The notes under the pieces were generated by a model. That model saw nothing but the letters and a program-made list of their open reading frames with translations, made no database searches and was not told the DNA's origin. Source: Grifola frondosa (taxonomy: Eukaryota; Basidiomycota; Agaricomycetes; Polyporales; Grifolaceae). From it: 64,000 nucleotides of DNA. Numbering within the stretch: position 1 is the first letter of the stretch; the number at the start of each line of letters is the position of its first letter. This document shows, one piece after another, positions 35,828-47,700 of this stretch. The stretch is taken from contig LUGG01000032.1 of the NCBI GenBank assembly GCA_001683735.1, positions 124,001-188,000 on the forward strand, given 5' to 3'. Position numbers and translations under genes: made by a program.

Positions 35828-37559
35828 GATATTACAAACTCCGACGACTTTGAGGTTGACCGCATACCACCATATACTGTCTGGTTGCAAGACTTCGTGC
35901 TCGAATCTCACCTGGGTTACATCTTTGAGACTTATTTGTATACCGTTCGCCAGTAATTCGGAGATGAGCAATCGTGTTAGGTGTGTATACCATATTTCTG
36001 TACCACGCGAAGTACTATTTTGATCTCATAGCTGCGAGTTAGCAGCCTCGGAGGGCGGTAGGATGGTATCACCGTCAGAGTAAATTTCCATTGTGGGCAG
36101 CTTAGCTTCACACTAATACCTTTTTCAGATTAGCGGCGAGCAATACGGACTTTGAACTCTGGATGCAAGGCGCTGGATTATATGAAAGAGGTATACCTTG
36201 CGACGACGCGAAGACACTCTACGATGAATTATGCGTCTTCAAGGTCCCCAGATGGTCCACCAATGTCCGTCCTCGTTGGTTTAGCAACGACTTCAGTTAT
36301 TGACATGTCTTCTGCAGCTGCCGGAATCAGAATTCTTGCAAGACGAGAGTATATGCTTAGAGGCTCTCAAGAGTTTACCCATGGAATCGGAAGACGACCT
36401 AAATATGTATCAAATAGAACACTTCCTACCCGTTCTGTCCTTGGCTTTTGTCCGATATTATGATAGCAGATGGGCCAACGAGGCATCGCAGAGGCGCGGT
36501 TTGGACGATATTGTGGAGCTTGCTTTTGGACGAAAGAAGGGTCACGCATTTGACATCCGGTGAGTATAGGAGCTTTCCTCTCTTTGTTTAGCAGACTAAC
36601 ATGTGAATTACCGCTGCAGTATCGAAGCTCGTATACGAATATGTCAGAGCAACTGGTCTAGTGCCAAATCATTGGGCGCAGACGCGGTTGTCGACGCCTT
36701 GGTCACGTTTCCCGCACCACCTCTGACCACTGGTGACTTTAAGACCGCCGGTGTTAGTATTCAAACTGCATACCACACTCAATGGTCCCCCGGAACTAGT
36801 GATGGGTCCCCCTCGCTCATTGTGCTGCCATGCGAGTATAAGAACACAAATCAATCATCCAACTGCAATAAAGTCATAATGGATTTCGGAACTGCCCAGT
36901 CGCAGCGCCGCGCCATCGGTTTAAAGGACCGTGTTATATTTGGTATAGCAGGTGCTGCTGGTAGAGTAACCGTATTGTCATCTTGGTGGAATGGCGACGT
37001 ACGTGTCTACCCCTGTCTTCATGTTTGACCCCTGATTGTGTTGTTCGCCTAGAAAATCAACTACGCCAAGCACGCAACATGGGAACTAACCCTACCACTT
37101 AGGTTTATCGAATTCTACATGTTTCTTTGCAACCTAGCCGCGTATATGCGCCGTTCGATGCAAGCCGAACTCCAGGAATATGACATAATAAAGGGCGCTG
37201 TTACTGTACAGGACCATCTCTGGCGTGCACCGGAACCTCCGACACCTTCCAACGCATCTTCCAAGCGATGGAGGATATCAAACGATGATGCACATGAAGA
37301 CGATTCAGACAGTCCTGCAGATTTAGCTGGAGACGATCCCGAGCCGAAGGGGTTGGACGATTGGAAAGAATCGCGGGAGACTTGGAAAGCCGAGAAAAAA
37401 CGGGCACACGAAAGCGCGTTGGATTCTGGTAATTCCGTACTCAGCAGGGAAAATTTGAGGAAACACCTCAAGTTATTGGTGACGTCCACGAACTGGGAGA
37501 AAGATTTGAGGGATTCTGTGGATGATTGGAGGTCGAGTGTTTCTGGACTGTCGACCTAA
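35828..37559 (+). CDS. Unknown protein, copy 1 of a tandem pair (possible nuclease-like fold)
   Basis: Coding character is shown by comparison with the copy 3.5 kb downstream, because differences favour conservative changes. Exons include DITNSDDFEVDRIPPYTVWL near 35828, ASEGGRMVSPS|ELAASNTDFELW, VPRWSTN|LPESEFLQDESICLEAL (53-nt intron), RRGLDDIVELAFGRKK, an exon SKLVYEYVRATGLVPNHWAQ, then IQTAYHTQW ... LIVLPCEYKN ... FGTAQSQRRAIGLKDRVIFG ... VLSSWWNGD. The last exon is Ser/Asp/Pro-rich and stops at 37557-37559. The CEYK motif followed by QRR and VIFG resembles the region N-terminal to FunK1 kinases in Agaricomycetes and a PD-(D/E)xK-type core, but no kinase domain follows. The start codon and the first exons are unresolved. 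Function unknown. Confidence 0.6.
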
Positions 37560-37925
37560 CCCTCCCGGGGGATGTTGGATTTGGGCGAAATCAAACCAAA
37601 GAGTTGCGTTGTGGCATAGACATTTCGGGGGTTGGCACGCTCCTCAACCCGCGTTCGTATCGTCATAAATGTTTTGCGGAGATTATGTACATGTTCACGA
37701 ATGATTTCTTGATAAGAAAATATACCAGATTAGGACTGATCCTCCGTCCCCGTTTCAAATATTCGCGCAAATTCTCGTTACTGAAGTCCAGTTGTTGTTG
37801 TAAAGGCAGTGAGAACCATCGATGGGAAAAGGTGCCACACCGAAAATGCCTCCTGCCATTGATATTCTCGCCTGGATGAAGAGTGTCGAAATCAATGTAT
37901 GCTGTGAATCGACTCATGACAACAC
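37430..37925 (+). repeat. Near-identical duplicated block, unit 1
   Basis: About 495 bp nearly identical to 40929-41424 at an offset of 3499 bases. It covers the end of the gene's last exon and about 370 bp of downstream DNA. Similarity stops abruptly at cccacgcatgaag. Upstream coding DNA of the two copies is clearly more diverged. Confidence 0.9.
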
Positions 37926-39299
37926 CGCCCACGCATGAAGGTGCGTTCTGCGTTACCTCGATTGTACATTTTCTTACTCAAAGGCAGGTTCGCGAAGCAG
38001 GCCTGGCAATGTGCGGAGGTCGTTGTCCGCAGTGACAAAAACTTCAAGCAGACCTTGCCCAAAGAGAAGCTGTGTGCTTGGGGCTGAAGATTTACTTCCG
38101 GTGTGAGGGTAAATTCTGAGAAAAGCCTGATCCTTGCGTGGGCGAAAGAGTCAAATGGTCATGACGATGAGAGTAAACACTTGTTTATCTCTGCGGACGT
38201 CGCCCATCATGTGCCCGTCCTCATATGCACACGCCAGTGCGCGCATTCGTCGTTGCAAGCTGCAGCATGTTCGCAAACTTCCCTATCACGCTAGGTCATC
38301 TCAAAGACATTCTCACAACCTCATCGATAAGAGCGTAATGTTTCCCCAAGGATATGCAATAAAGAAGACGCTGATAGCTACTAGCGTGACCGCGTCGCCG
38401 CGGCGTCGCTATTGATCGTCCGTCCGTCGAACCCATCCACAGCGCAATGTCCTAGATGCCGCCGACGTAGCCTCAAATGTTCAGGCGCATGGATATTGTA
38501 CTACCTCGTTGGTGCTCCTGCCAGTGGTTTTGTCATGAAGGTGTGGCACTGACATACTCCTGGTGTAGACTGCAGTGACAGCCCGCGGGTTGTTCGCGAA
38601 CAACCATGGTGTGTTCAATCATACTAACCACGAGCCATTCTAGCGTACTGACGGCATGCATCAACTTTTCAACGAGTATGAGATCCTTTGCATCATTTTG
38701 GAAGGCATTGACTGACTGCGTCCATCAGTGTGCGTAGCTCTCAGCACCCTGGCGTTGTCGAAACGCGATCAGAGCCATGCAGCTGCGCTTAGGGCGAAGG
38801 CGGGCGGGGGTGACGACGGTGTCTTGAATGACATCGTACTCGAGCAGGATCCGGATGATGAAATGAAGACTGTTGGTGTCTCACGCGCAGCAGCGGACAA
38901 AATTAGCGTTATGAGATTTCGTCACCTCACCGAAGGCTGCGATGATATCACCACTACATGGATGTTCGAGTCCTTCATAGTTGTACTATTTAGTCGCCAA
39001 TTACTTCAAGAGACCGCCCTACGGGATGTTTGAGAGTTTTTAGTAACCAAGATGAACTAGTGAAGCTTGAACACTCACCAATCTCAACGACAATGAGCGC
39101 AATGATGATTTGTTCTAATCGTTCAGCGTGGCGGCTCGTTATCGTCTCTTTGAACAGTTGGAGCACACATGTCTTGCAAAACCTGGACCGGTCGGTGAGC
39201 ATATGCACGCTCAGACAAACAACTTTACCTCCGCGCGGAAATTGATTCCGCGATACACTAGTCAATAAGAATTGTCTCTGGCGTCATATCGTGACGTTA
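37926..39299. other. No supported gene
   Basis: Spacer between the duplicated genes. A frame at 38728-39033 (LSKRDQSHAAALRAKAGGGD) looks partly protein-like but has no recognisable domain. Confidence 0.4.
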
Positions 39300-41058
39300 A
39301 GGTGTTACATGATATTACAAACTCCGACAGCTTTGAGGTTGACCACATACCACCACATACCATCTGATTGCGAGACTACGTGCTCCAATTTTACCTGGAT
39401 TACATTCTTCAGACTTACCTGTTTACTTTCGCCAACAATTCTAAGATGAGCGATCGTCTTAGGTGTGTAAATCATGGCTCCTGTACCAATGTCGCGATGC
39501 ACTGTTTTGATTTCATAGCAGTCTGTTAGCAGCCTCGGAGGGCGGTCGGACGGTATCACCTTCAGAGTAATGTTCATTTGCATGCAGCTGAGCTTCACAC
39601 TAACAGCTCTTGCAGATTAGCGGCGAAGGGTACGGACTTTGAAACCTGGCGGGAAGGCGCTGGAATACTCGACGGTGGTATACCTTCCAATGAGGCGAAG
39701 ACACTCTACAACCAATTACGCGTCTTCAAGGTCCCCAAATGGTCCACCAATGTCCGCCCTCGTTGTTATTGCAGCGGCTTCAGTTACTCACCCATCCTCC
39801 TGCAGCTACCGGAATCGGAAGACTGGGAAAATGAGAGTATTTTCTTACAGGCTCTCAAGAGTTTACCCACGGAAGCGGAAGATGACCCAAACATGTATCA
39901 AATAGAACACTTCCTACACGTTCTCTCGTTGGCTTTTGTCCGATATTACAACAGCGCATTAGCCAACGAAGCATCGCAGCGGCGCGGTTTGGATGATATT
40001 GTTGAGCTTGCTTTTGGACGAAAGAAGGATGAATTTGAGGTCCAGTGAGCATAGGAGCTTGCCTCTCTTTGTGAAGCAGACTAAAAAGTCAACCATTGCT
40101 GCAGTATCGAAGCTCGTATGCGAATTCCTCGGAGCACCGCGCTTTGTGCCAATCGATTGGGCGCAAATGCGGTAGTTGACACATTGATCACGTTTCCCGC
40201 ACCAGCCTTGCATGTCGATAGGTTCAAGGGCGCCGGTGTTAGCCCTCAGACTGCATATCACACTCAATGGTATCCCGGACCTAATAATGTGTCCCCCTAC
40301 TCATTGTGCTGCCATGCGAGTATAAGAAGACGAATCAAACATCCAACTCCAATCAAGTCATAATGGATTTCGGCACCGCTCAGTCGCAGCGCCGCGCCCT
40401 TGGTTTGAAGGACCGTGTTATATTTGGTATAGCAGGTGCTGCTGGTAGAGTAACTGTATTGTCATCTTGGTGGAATGGCGACGTACGTGTCTACTCTCGC
40501 CTCAATTCTCATGCTTATGTTTGACCCGTAATTGTATTGTTCACCCAGAAAATCAATTTCATCGAGCACGAAAGATGGGACCTAAGCCGACCGCTCAAAT
40601 TCATCGAGTTCTACATGTTTCTTTGCAACCTAGCCGCGTATATGCGCCATTCGATGCAAGCCGAGCTCGATGAATATGACATAACAAAGGGCGCTGCTAC
40701 TGTGCAAGACCATCTCTGGCGTGCACTGGAGCCTCCGACACGTCCTCCCAAGGCGGGTTCCAAGCGATCCAGGCCGTCGAACGATGATGCACATGGAGGG
40801 GACTCGAGTAGTTCTGCAGATTTGCCCAAAGACGATCTAGAGCCGAAGGAGTTGGACAACTGGAAAGTGGCACGGGAAGCTTGGAAAGCCGATAGAAAAC
40901 GGGCATGGGAAGGCGCTTCGAATTCTGGCGATTCCGTACTCAGCAGGGAAAATTTGAGGAAACACCTCAAGTTATTGGTGACGTCCACGAACTGGGAGAA
41001 AGATTTGAGGGATTCTGTGGATGATTGGAGGTCGAGTGTTTCTGGACTGTCGACCTAA
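39300..41058 (+). CDS. Unknown protein, copy 2 of a tandem pair, apparent frameshift
   Basis: Paralogue of the gene at 35828 with the same exon plan: DITNSDSFEVDHIPPHT, ASEGGRTVSPS|ELAAKGTDFETW, LPESEDWENESIFLQAL, RRGLDDIVELAFGRKK, SKLVCEFLGAPRFVPIDWAQ, LIVLPCEYKKTNQ, QRRALGLKDRVIFGI and VLSSWWNGD. The last exon stops at 41056-41058. Compared with copy 1, one base is missing at gtccccctac (40291-40300) just before LIVLPCEYK, and an in-frame stop follows IPPHT near 39365. This copy may therefore be decaying, although the run-associated gap could be sequence error. Role unknown. Confidence 0.5.
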
Positions 41059-41424
41059 CCCTCCCGGGGGATGTTGGATTTGGGCGAAATCAAACCAAAG
41101 AGTTGCGTTGTGGCGTAGACATTTCGGGGGTTGGCACGCTCCTCAACCCGCGTTCGTATCGTCATAAATGTTTTGCGGAGATTATGTACATGTTCACGAA
41201 TGATTTCTTGATAAGAAAATATACCAGATTAGGACTGATCCTCCGTCCCCGTTTCAAATATTCGCGCAAATTCTCGTTACTGAAGTCCAGTTGTTGTTGT
41301 AAAGGCAGTGAGAACCATCGATGGGAAAAGGTGCCACACCGGAAGTGCCTGCGGCCATTGAAATTCTCGCCTGGATGACGAGTGTCGAAATCAATGTAAG
41401 CTGTGAATCGACTCATGGAAACAC
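40929..41424 (+). repeat. Near-identical duplicated block, unit 2
   Basis: Partner of 37430-37925. Only scattered single-base differences are seen over about 495 bp, including the non-coding part. Confidence 0.9.
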
Positions 41425-41715
41425 TGCCCACGCATGAAGCGATGGGATAGTAACGTCAAGAATACACGAGAAACTTGCACCGAGGACGTTCCGTTGCCGA
41501 CAACAATCAGCAACGGCGTATGTAATCATACTCTTTCTTATTTCCGCAAGACCGTCCAGCCAAAGTATAATTCCATGATCGCCATGGGTCCACCGATACG
41601 CTTGATCCAGGACATCGGGCCATTTTTTTTTTAAGCATCCGCGGCTCGCTACAGTCGTAGGACGCTTGTTCTGTGATAGGGTAGCCTTGCGTGACCATGA
41701 ATAGACACAATGCAT
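41413..41715 (-). pseudogene. Fragment of a NACHT-domain NLR-like protein
   Basis: The minus frame contains RGCLKKKWPDVLDQAYRWTH, IILWLDGLAEIRKS, then YAVADCCRQRNVLGASF. This follows the order seen at the start of fungal NACHT domains (CLxGTRxxVL, ILWLNGLAGxGKST, T.A..., LGASFF). The Walker A glycines are replaced (GLAEIRKS for GLAGxGKS), and the KKK comes from a run of T bases at about 41625-41633. No further NACHT or repeat region follows, so it is a relic of an NLR-type gene. Family placement is by eye. Confidence 0.55.
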
Positions 41716-42513
41716 GATGATATAGGAGGAACATGCCGTTGGGTATAGACAGCCTCATCTTCTAAATACGGATTGTTCAAAGATGATATTAGGATGATTT
41801 GTGAGCTACTGTTCTCAGACACTAACCTGAAGCATGGTTTCGATTGACGCCGTTGCTTCGAGTTTGAAACAATTGATTCAGTGGAGACTATTTTTCTGGA
41901 AAGCTCCTGCGTACTATAAAGTTTGGACGGATGTGTTCATCAGCTGCATGAGCTTCTGTGATTTTTGTTTCGTCCTCAAGGCTACAAAGGAAGCCACTAA
42001 AGTGGGAGCGAACTTTGGGTTCGTTCGCAACCTTAGAGACCTCGTTCCATTTCCTGGAATTTCATCAACACTTCACCAGTCTGCAAGTTATATCAGAACG
42101 TACGAGGAGATATATCTGACGCGATACGGGATAGACAACTTTCCGAGTTGATTACTTCGACGAGCGTCATGTACAAATCCGAGCCACGCTGCGTCAGTGT
42201 CTGAATGTCCTCCCCGTTCGTAGAGGTTTTCTACGCACTGGCATGATTACAACAAACATATGTGACTCACCTGAAATATATCGAGAATAGTTGACAATTT
42301 GTTTTGTCAAATATCCACGTGCTCTGCGACACCTTGGTATATAGTGAGTTTCAGTGGAATCAAATTTGGGCCAGGATTTTCGTTGCAACGCAGAACAATT
42401 CATGACAGCAATGATATTGACGATAATCCCTGTTATCAATCACTAGCTTCACAAGAGACCGTGCCAAATATATGTCAGCTTGCAGCGAACAAACGAAGGA
42501 CGCGATGCAAATC
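41716..42513. other. Relic-like stretch with one unassigned frame
   Basis: A plus frame at 41834-42151 (about 105 codons, ATKEATKVGANFGFVRNLRD) may be coding but matches nothing I recognise. The rest is unremarkable. Confidence 0.3.
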
Positions 42514-44471
42514 TTATCCCTTTCTTTCAAGTATGAACAATTTCTCGCTCTTTACCATCTCCAACACCCGTCCAATGCCTTTGAGACCCTGTATCAAGCC
42601 CATTTTGAACCCTGAGATCACGTCGCGATTGACCCTCCACCCGTCGAAACCACCCACAGCGCCCACCACAGCCCACTGGCGCGCAGCGAACGCGGATGCG
42701 GATTCAGCGATCACATGCGTGATCATGGGATCAGCAGTCAGTGCCTTCGGCGAGAGGCGCTCCGTTTTGTCATATGTCCAGTTCCGCGCCTGCGGTATGG
42801 GCAGGCCGGGAAGGTACGGTGGGGCATGCGTGTGCAGGAAGAGCGATGCACCGGTCTGCGCAGCTAGATTCGAAATGTGAACGTGAACTTTGGGGTCTAT
42901 CAGCCGACCTGGACTATTGAGAACTAAGGCAGGGAGCGCACCAGTGTCCTGTCCAGCGTATATGTGGTTGAACGCGGAAAGCGCAGCACCCCCTGGGTAG
43001 TTCGCAATCGACGCGCGTGCAAGGAGGTATGTCGCGGCGCAGTTGCACATAAGCAAACCAGCGACAACCACTATACAGAGTCGACCAAACAGCGTGCCTT
43101 TTCTTCGGTTCATCCTGTGTGGTGCATGCTATGAGATTTCGAGGCAATATGAACTAGGGAAGACGCACATCCACGCCGCACTGCGGGCGGCAGCAATGTT
43201 GAACAGTGGGACAACGTAAACCACGAAGCGCCATTCTTTGTGTCCCAAACCACTGATGAGCGCCAGGAATGCGATGGCTGGAACGAGAAGGGCGCGCACG
43301 CGAGGGTCAAGCAATGCTCCGATAAGAGAAAGAGGAAGGGAGGACAACAACAGTTTGGGGAGGAAAGAAGTGAAGTAGGTATAGAAGGGCGAAACCTAAG
43401 AGACTATGAATTGTGCATCCATGAATCCAAGTAAAAAGGCGTACACCCCAATCGGAACTTTTGCCCTGGATGACGTTGAAATACAGCCCATAGAACTCCG
43501 GCCAGAGTGGCCATCTTTGCCACATGTATGAGTCAACAATCAGAGTCAATCCTTCATGCGTGCCAAAATGGCTATTTCAGCACAAGCTATGACAACGAGT
43601 CCCGATTTGGACGACACACCCACAGAGCTCACCACACTTAGCAATCCTACTTCAATAACCTTGGCCAGCGTGGTATGGTAGCGTAGCAAAGACTGCAAGA
43701 CAACAGGGCCTAAGAGCAATAACACCTCTGACCGAAATACTACCGCAGTGAACGTGAGCAAGGCAATGGCCCGCGTGCACATTGGATTGAGATGGTCGAT
43801 TAGAATTTGACCCGCGGTTCAACAAGAAGTACATAGCAAGGTTGACTGAGGTACGGTATGATTTTCAGGTAGTAACTGCATACGGAGAGGAGGGCGCACC
43901 AGGAAATAGAGCAAACATATTTGGTAGGGCCCTCCCCATCCAGAATGGCAAATGAAATTGCGTGCAAGTCAGCAGAACGAAGAAGACACTAGTAGGATGT
44001 CCAAAGCGGCGAGACACAGCGCGTCTCAAGAGACAGAAGCCTATAGCGTTCAGCGTAGCGAGCACCAGACGAACTGCAACAAAGATGATATAATATATGT
44101 ATTGGCAGCAGAGATAAATCTGACGAACCAATAACTTGGAGGTCCGCCTTGTCAGACACGAATTCCAGCAGCGACGCAACCTGGATGATGGGATAGGACA
44201 ACGAGGCTAAAGCTATGCTTCCGACAAAGGTTCGAGGTACCGCGCCGGGGAAAACGAAGTGGTCATACTTGCTTCAGGGACAAAGTCTACAAGTAAGTCC
44301 AGTAATTTACGAATGACTACTTACGTTTTTGAGGGCATTTGGGTCAAGCCCATACATCAAGACGTCGTGGACAGCATGGAGATTGAAACTTTCCTCGACC
44401 TTGGTATAAGGTGCGAGGCAGACATGGGCCCAGCTTGTGAAAATGATTAGCAAGTCACGATTCACGCTCAT
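42514..44471 (-). CDS. ALG12: ER mannosyltransferase Alg12 (GT22, dolichol-P-Man dependent)
   Basis: The start at 44471 gives MSVNRDLLIIFTSWAHVCLA followed by the GT22 signature PYTKVEESFNLHAVHD. The next exon contains YDHFVFPGAVPRTFVGS, characteristic of Alg12. Further exons hold RLVLATLNAIGFCLLRRAV, FHLPFWMGRALPNMFALFPG and many hydrophobic helices. The C-terminal exon has VHISNLAAQTGASLFLH and WTYDKTE, also Alg12-typical. It adds the alpha-1,6-mannose to the lipid-linked oligosaccharide in the ER lumen during N-glycan assembly. Several short introns cut the gene. A mobile element begins about 110 bp upstream of its start codon. Confidence 0.88.
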
Positions 44472-44758
44472 AGAGACTCGCAGGTTCGGAGCTGAAATAA
44501 CGAGGTGGTTACAAGGCTGGTAGAGCTGCTAGACGCCGAGACGCGTCGGATAAGACCTCCAAACCCTAGTAGAAGTCTTATAGGGGCAATCGCAGTTTTC
44601 GGAGTGTGAACGGAGTGTGAAATCACAGTCGTGCTGTGACTTCGTACGTTCTCGCACAAGCACGGGCAATTGCCCTTTTTAGTAATGCCTCCCGCCCCAC
44701 AGCGCTCCGCGCCCCTTTTCGCGCGGTTCACACCCGACCTGCCACGTCTACATACATT

Positions 44759-47700
44759 ATGAGCTCGACGATAGTCTCGCACTCGTCTTCTAATACTACT
44801 ACATCTAATTCCCTCATTGATCCTGTCCTTCTCAATCTCAGTCAGCATCCAGAACCTGCAAACCCCGATTTGGCCACGAGCTTGTCCCAAAACGGCAATT
44901 GCAACGGTGAGCAACCTTCTGTCGGCGTTCCCGTCGCTGATTCTCCTCCGGTTCCTTTTCTTTTAGTGACGAGACATGCCCCGCTGAACGCCGAAGCTGT
45001 CTCAGCCCATACAAGGCCCACTCAGCGAGCAAACCATGGCCGAAAGCGGAAGGAGGCTGACTGCGAGCCTGCAGGTGAGCATGGGAGTCCTCGCTGTCTT
45101 AGCGGCGTTCGTGCGTGGAATTTGATGATGCTCGTTCTCACTCTGCAGGTTCTGACAGACCATTCAAGATGGTGCAGCTTGCAAATGCTGCCACAGATGT
45201 GACAATCTAGTGAGAGTGCATGCACCCAGCTTGCTTCAGGGGTACAGCGGCTGATCCCCGAGTTTCCAGCCACGCTTTGCCGGTCAAAGCGTTGAAGGAC
45301 CTGTGCCGCGAACGACAGCTGAAGGTGGGCGGCAACAAGCGCGAGCTAGTCGTGCGCCTCGAGAGCCATGACCAGGCCCGATCTTCCACGACGCCCAACG
45401 GCGACATGTCTCCTTCTCGGTGAGTTTCCGTTCGCATGCTCGGTGTGTTGCATATGCTGACGGGTTGCCAGCATGGACAGCAGACCATCTCCTGCTGGCA
45501 CTGAGGCGAACATGCCGCATGACGCCGATGCTGTTGGGGACGAAGCCGATCCCACAGGTGCGGAGCTCGACGGCCTTGAAGAATCCTTCCAGATGGGGCT
45601 CGCCATGGAGGATGAAGACAACCAGGTCGACTTTGATGACAATGACGACACATGCTACGGCGACGCCACCACGCATCGGCCTGCAACAACGGGAGGTGAG
45701 ACAAAGGATGATGAATACAGCGGGACGTTGTCAGCGAAAGCCGCGGGTGAGCGCAGGCTTCTTTTGGCATTGAGTTGCGCCGTGTTGACGAAGTTATCCC
45801 ATCGTTCGCAGAAGCTCGCGCTTGGGTGAGCGGTTGCTGTGATGTGTGTTTGCATACTGACCGGGGGCATGTTTTGTGCTCAACACAGGTGGATAGCTTC
45901 ATTCTCACGATGCGTCGCAAGAGCGGGCGACAAACGGAAGAGAGCGCGCTGCGTCTCTGGAAGGTCCGTTCGCACTCAAGCTTCGCTCTTCGTGTTGTAC
46001 TCACACCTCCCCCTCTCATTCTTTAGCGATGGCTGCCGAGCGCACTAACATCGGGTGACATACCCGACACCATCGTCGACGCCAACCACACCATTCAGTA
46101 CCTCAAGTATGCGGCCACGCGAAGCTCTTCAATAAGAAGGGCAACCCGGAGGGTGATGGCGACGATCGCCTATCTGCAGTGCGTGCAGCGGTGGCGGCAT
46201 CGGCAATGGCAGTCACATGTACTAACGCCAACTTGCCGACATAACAGGCATCACTCAAGAAAGTCATGACCATGCTCGGACGCATCCGACGCCGCCAGTG
46301 CGATGATGATCCAACCTTGGATCAGCGCCGCCCGGCGTTCTCCACTCGCTCGGCCGACTTCTACAAAGCCGTGATGATCCAGGCACAGCGTGTGCGGCTC
46401 GAGTACGTGATCAGCCTTCCTCTCTGACCAGGTTCACACTCAACTCTGTTTGTGATGTCAGCAAGGAAGACTTCGACATCACGGAGAACACTATACTGGA
46501 CTCCCAGCTTTTTCCGGAGCATTTCGAACAGGTCAAACAGGCCATTCTCATGAGGACCTCACAGCGTGAGCCGCCCCACCATTTTTGGCCTGGAACTGCT
46601 GCTGATGGAGTGCCACAGTACCTTCCATCATTAAAGCTCACTTTTGCTGGACATGGCAGTGCACCACATTGAACCGAGGTGACGAACTGATCACCCTCCT
46701 CCTGTCCTGCATTCAACCCCTTCAGCTCTTCATTCCGGACTACACCACGGCCGATGGTCGCCGCAGTGGTCGCGGCCGTCATATTTTTAGTGTGCTCTCT
46801 TTGTATCACGAGACCAAGGTTGCGAAACCCGGGGTATGTTTGTGTTGATATGTGCCTGCACCCCGTTCGAGTAGCTCACTGACCATGTCAGCAAACTGAG
46901 CCCGACTACAATTGTGTCCTGCCGAACAAAGATCCACTTCGTTGTCCGATTGGTGCACTCGGACTCATTTTGTACTACATCTTTGATCACGAGAACTTGA
47001 TCTCGCAGATTCCTGAATGGGACTGGTCATCTGCAGCCACATGGAGAAAGGTGAGCAGCAACCGCAAATCATGCTGTGCAGAATTGATGATTCCGTCGTT
47101 GTATGGTTGAAGACCACCCTGCTGTTCGGGAAAAGCATTGGCAAGCCGTGCAGCGCAGAGACACTGCGAGAGATGTACCGGAAGTTCCTCCAGCAGACGA
47201 CCATCAAGGCTGCCAAGAAACTTCACTTGGCACGACGCAGCGTGCCAACGATGATGGAGGACATGGGGTGAGTGGATTCTCCTATCGACTTCATCATTCA
47301 CATGCATCTCACTGTGCGCTCGGACCATCAGCGTCAATCCCGACGAAATCGACGCAGTCGGTCACTGGAAGGGAAACGTGCGACGCGAGGTCTATTCCGC
47401 CAAAATCCCGAAAGCGGTGAGCTGGACAGAGACGAGTATCGATTCCTCACTGAGATGGTCACTCCCTCAACAGGCCGTCACCGCTTTGGCGGGATTTTAT
47501 GTCGGCGAGCAGTACAATGTGCCGTGGGCGAGCGTCGAGGTGCCGCATGCTCTGCAGGTGCAGATCTTTCCCTTCGTGGAGCCTGCCCTCGCGAACCTCA
47601 AGTCTCGGGACAAGATCAACCATGGGACCGTCAACTTCCTTCAGCTGCTGCAGCAGCTCCGTCCGTTCTTCTGGCGGGTGAGTGATTTCTGCCTCGAGCA

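Noticed and set aside
36240..36320. Apparent stop and frameshift in copy 1 of the duplicated gene (FSY followed by TGA)
   Set aside because: The region is a 53-nt intron (GTCCGT..CTGCAG) in both copies; splicing gives WSTN|LPESE in frame.
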